Shown here: positions 12,338 to 19,903 of the stretch, in pieces
Layout: each line of letters starts with the position of its first letter
How positions within the stretch are numbered: the first letter of the stretch is position 1
Assembly: GCA_035461525.1 (NCBI GenBank)
Contig: DATHVD010000079.1
Location: 1 to 30,271, forward strand
Source: JAIBJN01 sp035461525
Lineage (GTDB): Bacteria > Actinomycetota > Thermoleophilia > Gaiellales > Gaiellaceae
Direction: 5' to 3'
Length of the DNA: 30,271 bases
Made by a program: the position numbers and the translations under genes
Notes under the pieces: generated by a model
What the model was told of the DNA's origin: nothing
Seen by the model: the letters and a program-made list of their open reading frames with translations, nothing else
The model's database searches: none

Positions 12338-14122
12338 ATGGCCTCGCGCGGGACCTGGATCGTTCTCGCCGTCGTCGCCGCGATCGCGGTCGCGGCCGCC
12401 GCGGACGCGCTCCGCGGCGACGGCTCGGCGGCCGGTCCGGCCCCCGAGGAGCCCTCGTCGGCGACCACGACCCAAGCCGAGGACGGCAAGCCGGTGGAGA
12501 CCGCGCTCGCCGGCGTCCTCTACTTCACGGACGAGGGCTGCCGCCTACGGGCCGTCCGGCTGCCCAGCCTCGAGCCTGCCGACGCGCCCGGCTGGAGCGA
12601 GTGCCGCTTCGTCCTCTCGCCGGACGGCACCCGTGCGGGCGGCGACGGCTCCGGCTGGGATCCCAGGAGCGACCCTCGCATCGGCCGGCTCTTCCAGACC
12701 CGCGACGGGACGATCTCGGTGGCGACGAACTTCGGGCCGGAGGGCGAGCCGTTCGCCGGCCGGGCCCCCGCATGGCGGCCGGACGGGACGCTGACCGTCG
12801 TCGAGGGCGGCGCACTCCGCGCCCGGCCCCGTGGAGACGTCCTCGTCGGCTCAGGCGACCTCGCGGCCGCGATCCGGGGGCATCCGGGCGTGCCGGGCGC
12901 CTCGGGCATCCGCTCGATCCGCTTCGAGGAGGTCGCGTGGCTCGACCGGGCCCGCGTCGCCGTCCTGCTGCAGGCGAACGGCGGCACGACGACCAGCGAG
13001 GCAGTCGTGGCGGTCCTCGAGGACGGGCGGCCGGTCGCCGTCGAGCTGCTCGGCCGGGGACGCCCGGCGGACCTCCGCGCGAGCCCCGGCGGGCGGATGT
13101 TCGCCTTCCGAACGCCCACGGGTGTGCGGGTGCTCGACGCCCGCGGGGGGACGGTGCCCACGCCGGCGGTCCGCAACGCTCGGGCCGTCGCCTTCTCGCC
13201 CGACGGGCGGTGGCTCGCGATCGCCGCCCGCACGGGTGTCCATCTGCTCCCGCTCGGCGGCGGGGAGCGCGCACCCCGCAGGCTGCCCCTCTCCGCACGC
13301 GATCTCGCCTGGCGCGGGCCGGCCGGGCCGGGAGACCTCGCGGACGCGGAGACGCGCGCCCGGCTCGAAGCGATGGGCGTCTCCGGCCGCCTGGTCGTGG
13401 CGGAGCCGGGCTGCCGGCTCCGCGCGCTCCGGCTCCCCGCACTCGAGTGGAGCGAGCTCGGGACGAACGCGCAGGGTCTCTGCCGCTTCACGCTGGCGCC
13501 CGAGGGCGAGCCGGTGTCCGAGACCGCCACGGTCCACGGCGAGCGCTCCACCCGCTGCAGCAGGGGCCGGCTGGACGTCTTCGACGCTGGCCGGCCGCTG
13601 GCCCGCCTACCGGGCGCCTGCCGGGCGGCCTGGACGCCGGACGGCAGGCTCACGTTCGTCCGGGACGGCGAGCTCTGGGAAGGCTTCCCCGAGCCTCGCC
13701 GCATCGTCTCGCGCGCGACTCTGCGCCGCCTCCTCGGCACGGCCGCCTCCCTCGAGGAGGTGGCGTGGCTCGATGACGCCCGCCTGTGGGCCGCTGCCCG
13801 GACCCGCGAGGGCGTCGTGCTCGCGGCCATGACCACGTCGACCCTCGTCTTCTCGCCCGCCTTCGCCGCACAACGGATCGACGGCCTCCAGGTGAACAGG
13901 GCCGGCATGGTGGCCGCGCGCAGCGACCGGGGGGTCGTCGTCTTCGACGCGGGCGGCCGGCGGGCCCTCACGTTCCCGGACGGCCGCGAGGTCGCGTGGG
14001 CGCCCTCGAGCCTGGTCGCGGCGATCGCCACGGACGGCGAGCTCCTCTTCGTCGCCCCGATCTCGCGGGACGTCGTCAGCGTGCCGGTCGCGGCGTCCGA
14101 CCTCGAGTGGGATCAGCCCTGA
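12338..14122 (+). CDS. Membrane-anchored, internally duplicated beta-propeller-like protein
   Basis: 594 residues. An N-terminal hydrophobic segment (WIVLAVVAAIAVAAAADAL) is followed by a Ser/Thr/Pro-rich linker, so it is anchored or exported. The rest has WD40/TolB-like blades with FSPDGRWLAIAAR and WRPDGTLTVVEGG elements. Two halves repeat each other: DEGCRLRAVRLPSLEP (near 12534) versus EPGCRLRALRLPALEW (near 13410), and EEVAWLDRARVAVLL (near 12928) versus EEVAWLDDARLWAAA (near 13756). Each half has paired cysteines around the GCRL and CRF segments. No catalytic motif is seen; the ligand is unknown. Start ATG 12338 fits both the export signal and the promoter spacing. Confidence 0.75.
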   Translation: MASRGTWIVLAVVAAIAVAAAADALRGDGSAAGPAPEEPSSATTTQAEDGKPVETALAGVLYFTDEGCRLRAVRLPSLEPADAPGWSECRFVLSPDGTRAGGDGSGWDPRSDPRIGRLFQTRDGTISVATNFGPEGEPFAGRAPAWRPDGTLTVVEGGALRARPRGDVLVGSGDLAAAIRGHPGVPGASGIRSIRFEEVAWLDRARVAVLLQANGGTTTSEAVVAVLEDGRPVAVELLGRGRPADLRASPGGRMFAFRTPTGVRVLDARGGTVPTPAVRNARAVAFSPDGRWLAIAARTGVHLLPLGGGERAPRRLPLSARDLAWRGPAGPGDLADAETRARLEAMGVSGRLVVAEPGCRLRALRLPALEWSELGTNAQGLCRFTLAPEGEPVSETATVHGERSTRCSRGRLDVFDAGRPLARLPGACRAAWTPDGRLTFVRDGELWEGFPEPRRIVSRATLRRLLGTAASLEEVAWLDDARLWAAARTREGVVLAAMTTSTLVFSPAFAAQRIDGLQVNRAGMVAARSDRGVVVFDAGGRRALTFPDGREVAWAPSSLVAAIATDGELLFVAPISRDVVSVPVAASDLEWDQP

Positions 14123-14128
14123 GGGCGC

Positions 14129-15700
14129 CTAGAGCGGGATGTTCCCGTGCTTGCGCGGAGGCCGCCGCTCGCGCTTCGTGAGCGCCGTCTCGAGCGCGTT
14201 CACGAGCACCGGGCGCGTGCTGCGGGGGTCGATGACGTCGTCCACGTAGCCGCGCTCGGCCGCCGTGTAGGGGTTGGCGAACTGCGCCTTGTAGTCGGCG
14301 ATCAGCTCGGCGCGTCGCGCCTCCGGGTCCTCGGCCTCGTCGAGCTCCTTGCGGAAGACGATGTTGACCGCCCCCTCCGGCCCCATGACCGCGACCTCGG
14401 CCGTGGGCCAGGCGAAGTTGAAGTCGGCGCGGATGTGTTTCGAGCTCATGACGTCGTAGGCGCCGCCGTAGGCCTTGGGCGTGATCAGCGCGATCTTCGG
14501 GACAGTCGCCTCGCAGTAGGCGTAGAGGAGCTTGGCGCCGTGGCGGATGATCCCGCCCCACTCCTGCGCGGTGCCGGGAAGGAAGCCCGGCACGTCCACG
14601 AAGGTGACGAGTGGGACGTTGAAGGCGTCGCAGGTGCGGACGAAGCGCGCACCCTTGACGGAGCTGTCGATGTCGAGCGTGCCGGCGAGCGCCCTCGGGT
14701 TGTTGGCGACGATGCCGACCGGGTGCCCGCCGAGGCGGGCGAAGCCGCAGACGATGTTCTCGGCCCAGAGCGCGTGCACCTCGAGGAACTCGGCGTCGTC
14801 GACGACGCGCCTGACGATGTCCCGCATGTCGTAGGGCTTCGTCGGCTCGTCGGGGACGATCGTGTCCAGATTGGGGTCCTCCCGGTCGACCGGGTCAGAC
14901 GGCGCGAAGTACGGCGGCGGCTCGGCGTTGTTCTGCGGCAGGAAGGAGAGGAGGTAGCGCGCGTCCTCCAGGCAGGCCTCCTCGTCGTCGGCTGCGAGGT
15001 GCGCGACGCCCGACTTGGAGGCGTGCGTGAGGGCGCCACCGAGCTCCTCGAACGTCACATCCTCGCCCGTGACGGTCTTCACGACCTCGGGGCCCGTGAT
15101 GAACATGTACGACGTCTCCTTGACCATGAGGACGAAGTCGGTCATCGCCGGGGAGTACACGGCGCCGCCGGCGCAGGGGCCCATGATCAGGCTGATCTGC
15201 GGGATGACCCCGGAGGCCTGGACGTTGCGCCAGAAGATCTCCGCGTAGCCGCCGAGCGAGACGACGCCCTCCTGGATGCGCGCCCCGCCCGAGTCGTTGA
15301 CCCCGATCAGCGGGCAGCCGTACTTGAGGGCCAGGTCCATCACCTTGCAGATCTTCTCGGCGAAGGCCTCGGAGAGCGTGCCGCCGAAGACGGTGAAGTC
15401 CTGCGAGAAGACGAAGACCTTGCGCCCGAGGATCGTGCCGTGGCCGGTGACGACGGCGTCGCCCCACGGGCGGCGCTCCATCATCCCGAAGTGCGGGTTG
15501 CGGTGGCGGACGTAGCGGTCTAGCTCGACGAAGCTCCCGGGGTCGAGCAGCTTCTCGAGCCGCTCTCGCGCGAGCAGCTTGCCGCGCTCGCGCTGGCGGG
15601 CGACCGCGCGCTCGTCGCCGGCGTGGAGCGCCTCCTCGCGCAGGCGCTCGAGCGCGGAGAGCTTCGCCTCGGTGGAGTGGAGATCCTCTGCCCTGGCCAC
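14129..15700 (-). CDS. pccB: Acyl-CoA (propionyl-CoA type) carboxylase beta subunit
   Basis: 523 residues of biotin-dependent carboxyltransferase. It transfers carboxyl from biotin to an acyl-CoA, probably forming methylmalonyl-CoA. Motifs: GKLLARERLEKLLDPGSFVE, SGGARIQEGVVSLGGYAEIF, GPCAGGAVYSPAMTDFV in the N domain, and NNPRALAGTLDIDSSVKGAR, VPGFLPGTAQEWGGIIRHGA and GGAYDVMSSKH in the C domain. D416 in GGAYDVM corresponds to the residue linked to propionyl-CoA preference in Streptomyces PccB. GTG 15700 follows TAAGCT by 6 nt. It is convergent with the beta-propeller gene with 6 bp between. The alpha partner is probably at 5582. Confidence 0.95.
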   Translation of the reverse strand: MARAEDLHSTEAKLSALERLREEALHAGDERAVARQRERGKLLARERLEKLLDPGSFVELDRYVRHRNPHFGMMERRPWGDAVVTGHGTILGRKVFVFSQDFTVFGGTLSEAFAEKICKVMDLALKYGCPLIGVNDSGGARIQEGVVSLGGYAEIFWRNVQASGVIPQISLIMGPCAGGAVYSPAMTDFVLMVKETSYMFITGPEVVKTVTGEDVTFEELGGALTHASKSGVAHLAADDEEACLEDARYLLSFLPQNNAEPPPYFAPSDPVDREDPNLDTIVPDEPTKPYDMRDIVRRVVDDAEFLEVHALWAENIVCGFARLGGHPVGIVANNPRALAGTLDIDSSVKGARFVRTCDAFNVPLVTFVDVPGFLPGTAQEWGGIIRHGAKLLYAYCEATVPKIALITPKAYGGAYDVMSSKHIRADFNFAWPTAEVAVMGPEGAVNIVFRKELDEAEDPEARRAELIADYKAQFANPYTAAERGYVDDVIDPRSTRPVLVNALETALTKRERRPPRKHGNIPL

Positions 15701-15706
15701 GGCGGG

Positions 15707-15712
15707 AGCTTA
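15707..15712 (-). promoter_or_regulatory. Putative -10 element (TAAGCT) of pccB
   Basis: Minus-strand TAAGCT ends 6 nt before the GTG at 15700. It overlaps the TAA stop of the tiny Cys-rich frame at 15710-15790. Confidence 0.5.
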
Positions 15713-15790
15713 CTGCGGCTCGGCACACATTCGGCACGCTTCGTCGCAGATCCGACACGTTTCGCGCGCCACGCGCGCGCTTTTCCTCAT
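15710..15790 (-). CDS. Tiny Cys-rich reading frame (26 residues), possible zinc-binding micro-protein
   Basis: ATG 15790 to TAA 15710. The product ends ETCRICDEACRMCAEPQ with four cysteines in a CxxC-x3-CxxC layout that could bind zinc or an iron-sulfur centre. No ribosome site or promoter is clear, and it lies inside dispersed element B, just upstream of pccB. Copy A has the same register but three of the four cysteines replaced. It may equally be a chance frame. Confidence 0.25.
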   Translation of the reverse strand: MRKSARVARETCRICDEACRMCAEPQ

Positions 15791-15825
15791 TACGCTCGAA
15801 GCGGGTGGTGGTCCGGGGTGGCCCC
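15720..15825. repeat. Copy B of a dispersed intergenic element (with 12040-12134)
   Basis: Holds CGCGCGCCACGCG (15763-15775), TACGCTCGAA (from 15791) and GGGGTGGCCCC (15815-15825) in the same order and nearly the same spacing as copy A. The last block is an imperfect dyad and TACGCT could be a plus-strand -10 box. It lies between pccB and the methyltransferase-like gene at 15859. Confidence 0.55.
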
Positions 15826-15858
15826 AAAGGGAGAGGGTCGCGACCGCCGCCCCCGGCC

Positions 15859-16431
15859 TCAGTCCAGCCTCAGCCCGGCGCCCCCGGGCGGCGCCCACGG
15901 CCGCAGGCGCGGCAGCCAGCGCGGCACGTTCGCCCGGTAGGTCTCGTACTCTGCGCCGAAGCGGCGAGCGAGGCCCGGCTCCTCGACGAGCGGCATGTAG
16001 ACGGCGTTCACGAGCGCGAAGCCGGCGGGCCAGAGCGCGAGCGGCGGCGACCCGAGCAGGACGGCCTCGCCGGCGAGCACGAGCCCGACGCCGCTGATCA
16101 TCGGGTTCCGCACGTGCCGGTACGGGCCCTCGACGACCAGGCGCGAGGTCGGATCCCACGGCGCGAGCGTGCCTCTCCCCCGCCGCGCGAAGAGCCGGAC
16201 CGTCCACACGACGAACACGGCGCCCGCCGCCATCAGGGCGAGGCCGAGGAGGACGGGCGGGAGGGCCAGCCCGGCCGGCAGCCCCCAGCCCATCTCGACC
16301 GACCCCGTCCACCAGACGAGCAGCGCCGGGACGACGACCGCGACCGTCCCCGGCAAGACGACGGCCGCGCGCACGTGCCGCCAGCCGCTCGCCGGCGCCG
16401 AGCCCCTCCTACCCGGTGCGCGAGGCGTCAC
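15859..16431 (-). CDS. Isoprenylcysteine carboxyl methyltransferase/PEMT-like membrane protein
   Basis: 190 residues with about four hydrophobic helices (from AVVLPGTVAVVVPALLVWW). It has the C-terminal signature LVVEGPYRHVRNPMISGVGL and EPGLARRFGAEYETYRANVPRWLPR typical of ICMT/NnrU-like bacterial enzymes, which bind SAM and methylate small or lipidic acceptors in the membrane. The acceptor here is unknown. The GTG start overlaps the GNAT stop by GTGA (16431-16428), so it is third in the mutase operon. Of alternative starts, this one keeps the first helix whole. Confidence 0.85.
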   Translation of the reverse strand: MTPRAPGRRGSAPASGWRHVRAAVVLPGTVAVVVPALLVWWTGSVEMGWGLPAGLALPPVLLGLALMAAGAVFVVWTVRLFARRGRGTLAPWDPTSRLVVEGPYRHVRNPMISGVGLVLAGEAVLLGSPPLALWPAGFALVNAVYMPLVEEPGLARRFGAEYETYRANVPRWLPRLRPWAPPGGAGLRLD

Positions 16432-16946
16432 GTGGGAAGCGGATCGAGGTCCCCGGGAAGGAGCGAGAACATCACCGCGTCGCGGCGGCGGCCTTTGATC
16501 TCCAGGTACGAGCGGAGCGTCCCCTCGCGGGTGAAGCCGGCCTTCTCGGCTACCCGGTGCGAGGCGACGTTCTCCGGCTCGGCGGTCAGCTGCACCCGCG
16601 CGGCGCCCAGGTCTGCAAGCGCGTGGCGCGCGACGAGCGTGAGCGCCCGCGAGGCCACGCCTCGTCCACGGGTGCCGGCCTTGACCCAGTAGCCGACCTC
16701 GACCTTGCCGGCACCGCGCGTGCGGACGCCGATGCCGCCCAGGAGTTCCCCGCTCGCCCGGTCGAGGACTGCGAAGGCCGACTCCTCGGTGGTCGCGATG
16801 AACTCGCGGGCGAGCTCCTCCGTGTAGGGAAACGGGATGCTCGTCCAGCGGTCGAGGTCCGGATCGTCCCCGATCGCCGCGGCGAGCGCGGGCGCATCGT
16901 CCTCCTCCAAGGGCCGGAGGACGATCGCGTCGTCCTCGAGCCTCAC
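16428..16946 (-). CDS. GNAT N-acetyltransferase, RimJ/RimL type
   Basis: 172 residues: IVLRPLEEDDAPALAAAIGD opens the fold, VEVGYWVKAGTRGRGVASRA carries the acetyl-CoA binding loop, and NVASHRVAEKAGFTREGTLR ends it, the pattern of RimJ/RimL-like N-terminal or amino acetyltransferases. The substrate is unknown. GTG 16946 overlaps the mutase stop in GTGA (16946-16943) and its own TGA overlaps the next start the same way, so it is co-translated in a three-gene unit. Confidence 0.9.
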   Translation of the reverse strand: MRLEDDAIVLRPLEEDDAPALAAAIGDDPDLDRWTSIPFPYTEELAREFIATTEESAFAVLDRASGELLGGIGVRTRGAGKVEVGYWVKAGTRGRGVASRALTLVARHALADLGAARVQLTAEPENVASHRVAEKAGFTREGTLRSYLEIKGRRRDAVMFSLLPGDLDPLPT

Positions 16947-18526
16947 GGCGCCCGGTGCGCGTCGTACGTGCCGAACTCGGCGCGCAGGGCGTTGCAGATC
17001 TCACCGACCGTGCAGTGCGCGGCGAGGGCATCGCGCATCGGCGGGAGGAGGTTCGCCGTGCCGCGAGCCGCCTCGCGCACGCGCTCGAGCGCCGTCTCCG
17101 CCGCGGCGGAGTCCCGCTCGGCCCGCACGCGCCGCGTGCGCTCGACCTGCCGCCGCTCCGACTCGGGGGCGAGGCGGTGGAGCTCGATCTCCTCGCCGTC
17201 GTCCTCCGCGTAGCGGTTGACGCCGACGACGACGCGCTCGCCCGACTCCACCTGCCGCTCGAAGGCGTAGGCCGCCTCCTCGATCTCGTGCTGCGTGAAG
17301 CCCTGCTCGACCGCCGCGACCGCGCCGCCGAGCTCGTCGATGCGCTCGATCAGCTCCCAGGCGCGCTCCTCCAGCTCGCGCGTCAGCGCCTCGACGAAGT
17401 AGGCCCCGCCGAGCGGGTCGGCCGTGTCCGTGCCGCCCGCTTCCTGGGCGAGGATCTGCTGCGTCCGCAGCGCAATGCGCGCGCTCCGCTCGGTCGGCAG
17501 CGCAAGCGCCTCGTCGAAGGCGTTCGTGTGGATCGACTGCGCGCCTCCGCAGACCGCCGACAGGGCCTGCACGGCGACGCGGACGACGTTGTTCTCCGGC
17601 TGCTGGGCGGTCAGCGTGGAGCCGCCGGTCTGGGCGTGGAAGCGCAGCGCCTGCGCCTTCGGGTTCGCCGCCCCGAAGCGCTCACGCATGATCCGCGCCC
17701 AGAGCGTCCTCGCCGCCCGGAACTTCGCCACCTCCTGGAAGAAGTGGTTGTGCGCGTTGAAGAAGAACGAGAGCCGCTCGCCGAACTCGTCCGGCGAGAG
17801 CCCCGCCGCGACGGCCGCCTCGCAGTACGCGATCCCGTGGGCGAGCGTGAACGCGAGCTCCTGCACGGCGGTCGAGCCCGCCTCGCGGATGTGGTAGCCC
17901 GAGATCGAGATCGTGTTCCACCGCGGCAGCCGCTCGCGGCAGTACGCGAAGAGGTCGGTCGTGATCCGCATCGACGGCCGCGGCGGGAAGATGTAGTTCC
18001 CGCGGGCCACGTACTCCTTGAGGATGTCGTTCTGCACCGTCCCGCGCAGCGCGCCCGGCTCGACGCCCTGCTTCTCGGCGACGAGCTCGTAGAGGAGGAG
18101 CAGGAGCGACGCCGGGGCGTTGATCGTCATCGAGGTGGAGACCTGGCCGAGCGGGATGCCGGCGAAGAGGGTCTCCATGTCGGCGAGGGAGTCGATCGCC
18201 ACGCCGGTGCGCCCTACCTCCCCGGCCGCCCGCTCGTCGTCCGAGTCGTAGCCGAGCTGCGTCGGCAGGTCGAAGGCGACCGAGAGGCCGGTCTGCCCCT
18301 GCTCGAGCAGGTAGCGGAAGCGCGCGTTCGTCTCCTCGGCCGAGGCGAAGCCCGCGTACTGGCGGATCGTCCACGGCTTGCCCCGGTACATGTCCCGGTA
18401 GGGGCCGCGCGTGAAGGGGAACTCGCCCGGCGGCGCGGGCGCGAGCCCCTCGGCGTCCGCGTCGGTGTAGACCGGCTTCACCTCGATGCCGGAGTCGGTC
18501 TCGCGGCGGTCCTCGGCGGTGGCCAT
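16943..18526 (-). CDS. mcmA1-like: Methylmalonyl-CoA mutase, large (catalytic) subunit, B12-domain-less form
   Basis: 527 residues from ATG 18526. It rearranges methylmalonyl-CoA to succinyl-CoA with adenosylcobalamin. The substrate barrel is complete: YRGKPWTIRQYAGFASAEET (Y57 of YAGF), GLSVAFDLPTQLGYDSDD, MTINAPASLLLLLYELVAEK, RGTVQNDILKEY, ISISGYHIREAGSTAVQELA and NNVVRVAVQALSAVCGGAQS. There is no C-terminal cobalamin domain, so a separate small B12 subunit is required and is not in the window. Three extra residues upstream (MDS) are possible, but ATG 18526 has TAGATT 7 nt before it. It heads an operon with a GNAT and an ICMT-like gene. Confidence 0.95.
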   Translation of the reverse strand: MATAEDRRETDSGIEVKPVYTDADAEGLAPAPPGEFPFTRGPYRDMYRGKPWTIRQYAGFASAEETNARFRYLLEQGQTGLSVAFDLPTQLGYDSDDERAAGEVGRTGVAIDSLADMETLFAGIPLGQVSTSMTINAPASLLLLLYELVAEKQGVEPGALRGTVQNDILKEYVARGNYIFPPRPSMRITTDLFAYCRERLPRWNTISISGYHIREAGSTAVQELAFTLAHGIAYCEAAVAAGLSPDEFGERLSFFFNAHNHFFQEVAKFRAARTLWARIMRERFGAANPKAQALRFHAQTGGSTLTAQQPENNVVRVAVQALSAVCGGAQSIHTNAFDEALALPTERSARIALRTQQILAQEAGGTDTADPLGGAYFVEALTRELEERAWELIERIDELGGAVAAVEQGFTQHEIEEAAYAFERQVESGERVVVGVNRYAEDDGEEIELHRLAPESERRQVERTRRVRAERDSAAAETALERVREAARGTANLLPPMRDALAAHCTVGEICNALRAEFGTYDAHRAP

Positions 18527-18533
18527 GGAGTCC

Positions 18534-18543
18534 AATCTACGCT
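18534..18543. promoter_or_regulatory. Divergent promoter with overlapping -10 elements
   Basis: Minus-strand TAGATT (18539-18534) lies 7 nt before the mutase ATG (18526). Plus-strand TACGCT (18538-18543) lies 6 nt before GTG 18550. The two boxes share the TA step at 18538-18539. Both messages would be leaderless and the two start codons are only 23 bp apart. Confidence 0.55.
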
Positions 18544-18549
18544 ACTCGC

Positions 18550-18861
18550 GTGGGAACGCGAGAGACCGCCGACTTCGAGGGTCTGGGCCGCGCCTACGCC
18601 GCGGCGATCGAGCCGCCCTCGTTCGGGGCGCGCCTCCGGCAGGATCCCGAGCTCAGGAAGCACCTCGCCCGCATCTACACGGCGATCGCCGACGCCCGGC
18701 GCCACCACCAGGCCGGGACCTTCGCGGGCGACGAGGCGGGTCCCAAGATCGGCGCCGTCGCCTTCGCGGCCGGCTTCTCGGAGCCGTTCCTGCTCGGCGT
18801 GGTCGAGCGGATCGGCAAGCTGGACGAGAAGGACAACGAGGAGAAATGCGAATCGGCGTGA
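18550..18861 (+). CDS. Unknown small protein preceding the MoaD-MoaE fusion
   Basis: 103 residues from GTG 18550. It is mostly helical, with LRKHLARIYTAIADARRHHQ and AVAFAAGFSEPFLLGVVERI segments and a charged tail DEKDNEEK. There is no Cys, no signal peptide and no known motif. Codon use is like that of its neighbours and the promoter spacing supports the start. Its last 16 nt overlap moaD-moaE, so it is co-expressed and may relate to molybdopterin or to the divergent mutase. Confidence 0.75.
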   Translation: MGTRETADFEGLGRAYAAAIEPPSFGARLRQDPELRKHLARIYTAIADARRHHQAGTFAGDEAGPKIGAVAFAAGFSEPFLLGVVERIGKLDEKDNEEKCESA

Positions 18862-19484
18862 AGCTCTTCGCCGGCCTGCGCGAGCGGGCCGGCACGGGCG
18901 AGCGCGAGCTCGAGCTGCCCGAGGGCGCTCGGGTCGCCGACGTCTGGGGCTCGCTCGGGCTCGGCGCCGAGCCCGACGGGCTCCTCTACGCGGTGAACAA
19001 GGCCTACGCGCCGCCCGGGCGGCGGCTCGCCGAGGGCGACGAGGTGGCGCTCATCCCGCCGGTCTCGGGCGGAGAGCTCCGCCTCACCGCCGAGCCGATC
19101 GACGTCGGCGCCGTGATCGCCGAGGCCGCCGACGAGCGGGCGGGCGCAATCGCCACCTTCCTCGGGACGACCCGCCTCCACTCGCGCGGCCGCACCGTCC
19201 TCCACCTCGAGTACGAGGCCTACGAGGGCATGGCCGAAAAGGTCATGGCCGAGATCGTCGCCGGCCTGCAGGAGCGCTACGACCTCTGCCGCGTCGCCGT
19301 CGCCCACCGGGTCGGCCGCGTCGGCATCGGCGAGACGAGCGTCGCCATCGCCGTCTCCGCACCGCACCGCGCCGACGCCCTGGCCGCCTGCAGGGACGCC
19401 ATCGACGCGCTCAAGGTCGAGGTGCCGCTGTGGAAGAAGGAGGTCTACGAGGGCGGCGAGGAGTGGATCGGGCGCGGCTCCTGA
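18846..19484 (+). CDS. moaDE (moaX-like): MoaD-MoaE fusion, molybdopterin synthase
   Basis: 212 residues. Residues 1-76 are the sulfur carrier MoaD (MRIGVKLFAGLRERAGTGER to VALIPPVSGG); the remainder is MoaE, with IATFLGTTRLHSRGRTV, LEYEAYEGMAEKVMAEI, AVAHRVGRVGIGETSVAIAV and VPLWKKEVYEGGEEWI, including the active-site lysine segment. MoaD needs a free C-terminal Gly-Gly for thiocarboxylation; here G75-G76 are internal and followed by ELRLTAEP. Cleavage after Gly-Gly is probably needed, as described for mycobacterial MoaX. Together the halves turn precursor Z into molybdopterin. Confidence 0.93.
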   Translation: MRIGVKLFAGLRERAGTGERELELPEGARVADVWGSLGLGAEPDGLLYAVNKAYAPPGRRLAEGDEVALIPPVSGGELRLTAEPIDVGAVIAEAADERAGAIATFLGTTRLHSRGRTVLHLEYEAYEGMAEKVMAEIVAGLQERYDLCRVAVAHRVGRVGIGETSVAIAVSAPHRADALAACRDAIDALKVEVPLWKKEVYEGGEEWIGRGS

Positions 19485-19729
19485 CCGCGTCCGACCCCTC
19501 CGTCCCGTCGTCCTCCTAGCAGGCGGGCTCGGGTTCCGCCCGGACAGCCGTCCGCCCGGGCGGGCGTCGCCGCGGCCGAAGGCTTCGGCCCGGCCGTCGC
19601 CGCCCACGTGCCCGCCGTGTGGAAGCGCGCATCGTTCGACGACGGCCGCCCGGGGATGGTCGTGCCGAAGGGGCTGGCGCTGTCGTAGCTCGCCACCGTC
19701 CAGTCGTAGACCTGGAGCGCTGCACGCAT
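19445..19729 (-). CDS. Uncharacterised small protein; C-terminal part doubtful
   Basis: ATG 19729 with a good ribosome site (GGGAG 5 nt before). The first ~48 residues look genuine: MRAALQVYDWTVASYDSASP, then FGTTIPGRPSSNDARFHTAG and TWAATAG. After that the frame is Ala/Pro/Arg/Gly-rich and crosses a perfect hairpin sequence (GGCCGAA-GGC-TTCGGCC, 19574-19590) and a palindrome (19552-19563), ending within the moaD-moaE 3' end. Another frame stops at TAG 19516. A frame change near 19580 would shorten it to about 72 residues. No family recognised. The gap 19485-19903 otherwise holds only the site-2 protease promoter. Confidence 0.4.
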   Translation of the reverse strand: MRAALQVYDWTVASYDSASPFGTTIPGRPSSNDARFHTAGTWAATAGPKPSAAATPARADGCPGGTRARLLGGRRDGGVGRGQEPRPIHSSPPS

Positions 19730-19891
19730 GTGCTCCCTTTCTCTCGTGGCGTACCGAGCCGCGGCGGCACCCGGTTCGATCCGGACAGCAAAGAGCCTCA
19801 CGACCGCCGATGGCGCCCGCCCGAACGGGGAGCCTCCGCAGGCCCCCCCACCCGCACGAGCCGCCGGGCTGGGCGTTCGGGAGGTCTCGAC

Positions 19892-19897
19892 TACGAT
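19892..19897 (+). promoter_or_regulatory. Putative -10 element (TACGAT) of the site-2 protease gene
   Basis: TACGAT ends 6 nt before GTG 19904, implying a leaderless message. Confidence 0.5.
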
Positions 19898-19903
19898 GAG
19901 ACG

